DNA of 24,418 nucleotides from JAQUQI01 sp041650035. GTDB lineage: Bacteria > Omnitrophota > Gorgyraeia > JABMRG01. Below the pieces are notes generated by a model that worked only from the letters and a program-made list of their open reading frames with translations, searched no databases and was not told where the DNA came from. Of the stretch, positions 22,617-24,418 are shown piece by piece. The DNA lies in NCBI GenBank assembly GCA_041650035.1, contig JBAZLY010000017.1:1-24418 (forward strand), written 5' to 3'. Each line of letters begins with the position of its first letter. The stretch's first letter is position 1. The position numbers were made by a program, and so were the translations under genes.

Positions 22617-23946
22617 AAAGACTTTCCCGGGCGGGATTCACCCTGCCTGCCGCAAAGACTTGTCGAAAGATCTGCCCATAAAAACCCTCGCTTTGCCGGC
22701 AGAGGTCATAATACCGCTGTCACAGCATATAGGAGCGCCTTGCAGACCTGTTGTAAAACCCGGTGACCGTGTAAGAACAGGCGATATAATAGCCCAAAGT
22801 GAAAGATTGATATCGGCCCCTATACATGCCTCTATTTCAGGCTCAATCAAGGTTATAAAAAAGTCCAGCCACCCTGTATTAGGGGATTGTGAGGCAATAG
22901 TAATCAGCTCGGACCAAAAAGACGAAAAGGGTTTTAGGCCGGGTCCGCCGGCAGAGATGATATCCAGCCTCCCGGCTGAAGCAATCAGGCAGCGTGTTTT
23001 GTCAGCAGGTATTGTAGGTTTAGGCGGCGCGGCGTTTCCCACGCACGTTAAGTTGTCGCCGCCTAAAGATAAAAAGATAGACACTTTTATCCTAAACGGA
23101 GCGGAGTGCGAGCCGTATCTGACCTGTGACGACCGTGTGATGCGCGAATATCCCCGGCAGGTTTTTACGGGCATGTTATTATTAATGAAGGCCGCCGGCG
23201 TCTCAAGGGGTATTATAGCTATTGAAGACAACAAACCAAAGGCGATAAAGGCCTTAAAGAAGGCTCTTGAGGGCTCTGACGCGCCGGTCGATACATTGCG
23301 CGGTATAAAGATAGCCTCCATCCCTGTTAAATATCCGCAAGGCGGGGAAAAGCAATTGATAAAGGCCTTGACCGGCAGGTCTGTGCCGCCCTTGAAGCTT
23401 CCTTTTGATGTGGGTTGTTTAGTTGACAATGTGGGGACAGCCTATGCAGTCTATGAGGCTGTGTGCGAAAATAAGCCCTTGTTTGAAAGGGTGATAACAG
23501 TAACAGGCGATGCTGTAAAAGAGCCGGCTAATTGCCTGGTAAGAATAGGAACGCCCGTTTCGTTTGTTATTGATGCATGCGGCGGTATAGATAGTTCGCC
23601 GGCAAAGCTTATTATAGGAGGCCCTATGATGGGCATCGCGCAATATACGGCAAATGTCCCTGTGATAAAAGGCACTTCAGGGGTATTGTTGTTAAGCCAA
23701 AGTCCTGATCCGCCCGGGAAGGCGCAATATTGCATAAGGTGCGGCAGATGCGAAGAAAGCTGTCCTGTAAAACTTATACCCGCAGAAATAGCGAGGGCAT
23801 CAGAGCGCGGGAGATTTGATATAGCGCGGGAGTTAAATGCCGTTGACTGCATAGAGTGCGGGTGCTGCAGTTATGTCTGTCCGTCCCGGATGCCGCTTGT
23901 CCAGCTTATTAAACATGCCAAAAAGGTTATAGCATGCGGAACCTGA
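22609..23946 (+). CDS. rnfC: Rnf complex subunit C
   Basis: RnfC (445 aa) is the peripheral NADH-, FMN- and iron-sulfur-binding subunit of the Rnf complex, which couples ferredoxin:NAD+ electron transfer to Na+ or H+ pumping. Signatures in order are GGIHP (8-12), the lipoyl-like segment PGDRVRTGDIIA, the Gly-rich FMN/NADH region IVGLGGAAFPTHVKL (135-149) with LNGAECEPYLTCDDR, and KYPQGGEKQL. Two ferredoxin-type 4Fe-4S motifs follow: Cys375, 378, 381, 385 and Cys414, 417, 420, 424. Length is that of the short, anaerobe-type RnfC, without the Ala/Lys-rich tail of proteobacterial proteins. It starts at TTG, overlaps the MFS gene by 8 nt and rnfD by 13 nt. Confidence 0.95.
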   Translation: MFRKTFPGGIHPACRKDLSKDLPIKTLALPAEVIIPLSQHIGAPCRPVVKPGDRVRTGDIIAQSERLISAPIHASISGSIKVIKKSSHPVLGDCEAIVISSDQKDEKGFRPGPPAEMISSLPAEAIRQRVLSAGIVGLGGAAFPTHVKLSPPKDKKIDTFILNGAECEPYLTCDDRVMREYPRQVFTGMLLLMKAAGVSRGIIAIEDNKPKAIKALKKALEGSDAPVDTLRGIKIASIPVKYPQGGEKQLIKALTGRSVPPLKLPFDVGCLVDNVGTAYAVYEAVCENKPLFERVITVTGDAVKEPANCLVRIGTPVSFVIDACGGIDSSPAKLIIGGPMMGIAQYTANVPVIKGTSGVLLLSQSPDPPGKAQYCIRCGRCEESCPVKLIPAEIARASERGRFDIARELNAVDCIECGCCSYVCPSRMPLVQLIKHAKKVIACGT

Positions 23947-24418
23947 CTGATGTGACATCTTCGCCGCATATACATTGCGGGAGGACTGTTAAAGGGGCTA
24001 TGTGGGCGGTATGCGCCGCTTTGATACCCGCAGGCCTATGGGGTATCTGGGCATTCGGGGTTAAGGCCTTATATCTTATCTGCGCCTCAATCATATCATG
24101 TGTGCTGACTGAAGCGGCTGTACTGCGTTTAAGGAAAAGGCCCGTTATCATAGAAGACGGAAGCGCTGTCCTGACAGGCCTGCTTTTGGCTTACAATGTC
24201 TCCCCATGTGTTCCGGTTTGGCTTATATGTGTTGGGGGGGTTTTTTCTATAGCGGTTGTAAAACAGGCCTTTGGCGGGCTTGGTATGAACATATTCAATC
24301 CCGCCTTAGCGGGACGGGCCTTTCTTATGGCGTCATGGCCTGTGTATATGACCAGTTTTAAAAATCCCGGATGGCAGATAGACGCGCTTACGACAGCCAC
24401 GCCTCTTACTAATGTAAA
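23934..24418 (+). CDS. rnfD: Rnf complex subunit D, N-terminal part (cut by window end)
   Basis: This frame stays open to the window end, giving about 161 residues of RnfD, an integral membrane subunit with a covalently bound FMN. After a short N-terminus (LTDVTSSPHIHCG) come hydrophobic spans, then the family motifs EDGSAVLTGLLLAYNVSP and GGLGMNIFNPALAGRAFLMAS. The last codons read DALTTATPLT, the flavinylation site region; a Thr in TTAT is the expected FMN acceptor. ATG 23934 has AAGG about 8 nt upstream and overlaps rnfC by 13 nt; GTG 23952 is a weaker alternative. The remaining subunits (G, E, A, B) presumably follow outside the window. Confidence 0.93.
   Translation, partial: MRNLTDVTSSPHIHCGRTVKGAMWAVCAALIPAGLWGIWAFGVKALYLICASIISCVLTEAAVLRLRKRPVIIEDGSAVLTGLLLAYNVSPCVPVWLICVGGVFSIAVVKQAFGGLGMNIFNPALAGRAFLMASWPVYMTSFKNPGWQIDALTTATPLTNV

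Noticed and set aside
22638..23429. Long antisense open frame of 263 codons opposite rnfC
   Set aside because: It is the shadow of rnfC, whose motifs, ribosome site and overlaps are secure. The antisense translation has no recognisable domain.

Overview
The window comes from an uncultured-looking, probably anaerobic, two-membrane (Gram-negative) bacterium. Evidence for an outer membrane is a TolC-family protein, an RND pump with its adaptor, and a lipoprotein. Evidence for anaerobic, sodium-based energetics is an NAD-linked class 1B dihydroorotate dehydrogenase (PyrDB plus PyrK), a V/A-type ATPase and an Rnf complex. The ATPase gene set (E, DUF2764, A, B, D, I, K) is the reduced type known from Chlamydiae, Spirochaetes and Bacteroidetes. 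Together with the mid-range GC and heavy use of ATA and AGG codons this suggests a PVC-group or related candidate phylum; Omnitrophota is my best guess, inferred and not shown. All recognised genes are on the + strand.

Layout. (1) Positions 1-4912: pyrimidine operon with the end of pyrC, an endonuclease Q-like PHP protein, pyrK, pyrD, pyrF and pyrE. It makes UMP, and a DNA-repair-type nuclease sits inside it. (2) 4971-11980: seven-gene V/A-type ATPase operon whose rotor subunit keeps a full set of predicted Na+ ligands. (3) 12073-12339: tRNA-Val(UAC) and tRNA-Asp(GUC), each with its own sigma70-like promoter. (4) 12340-13904: a small islet with nested inverted repeats, a DUF2130 protein with a nuclease-like motif, and a palindromic promoter. 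(5) 13905-20892: a TetR regulator, TolC-like protein, hairpin-less membrane-fusion protein, RND permease lacking the usual proton-relay residues, and a patatin-like lipoprotein. This is the best candidate for an undescribed envelope system. (6) 20979-21256: tRNA-Phe(GAA) and tRNA-Thr(CGU). (7) 21321-24418: an MFS exporter overlapping rnfC, then the start of rnfD, cut by the window end.

How the parts fit together. Rnf would couple ferredoxin:NAD+ electron transfer to Na+ (or H+) export, and the V/A-type ATPase would make or use ATP with the same ion. PyrK and PyrDB pass electrons from dihydroorotate to NAD+. The envelope cassette appears to be controlled by its own TetR regulator. Genes are tightly packed: most neighbours within operons overlap by 1-20 nt or lie within 15 nt. 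No stretch over 300 bases lacks a gene. I saw no CRISPR array, rRNA, insertion sequence or complete mobile element.
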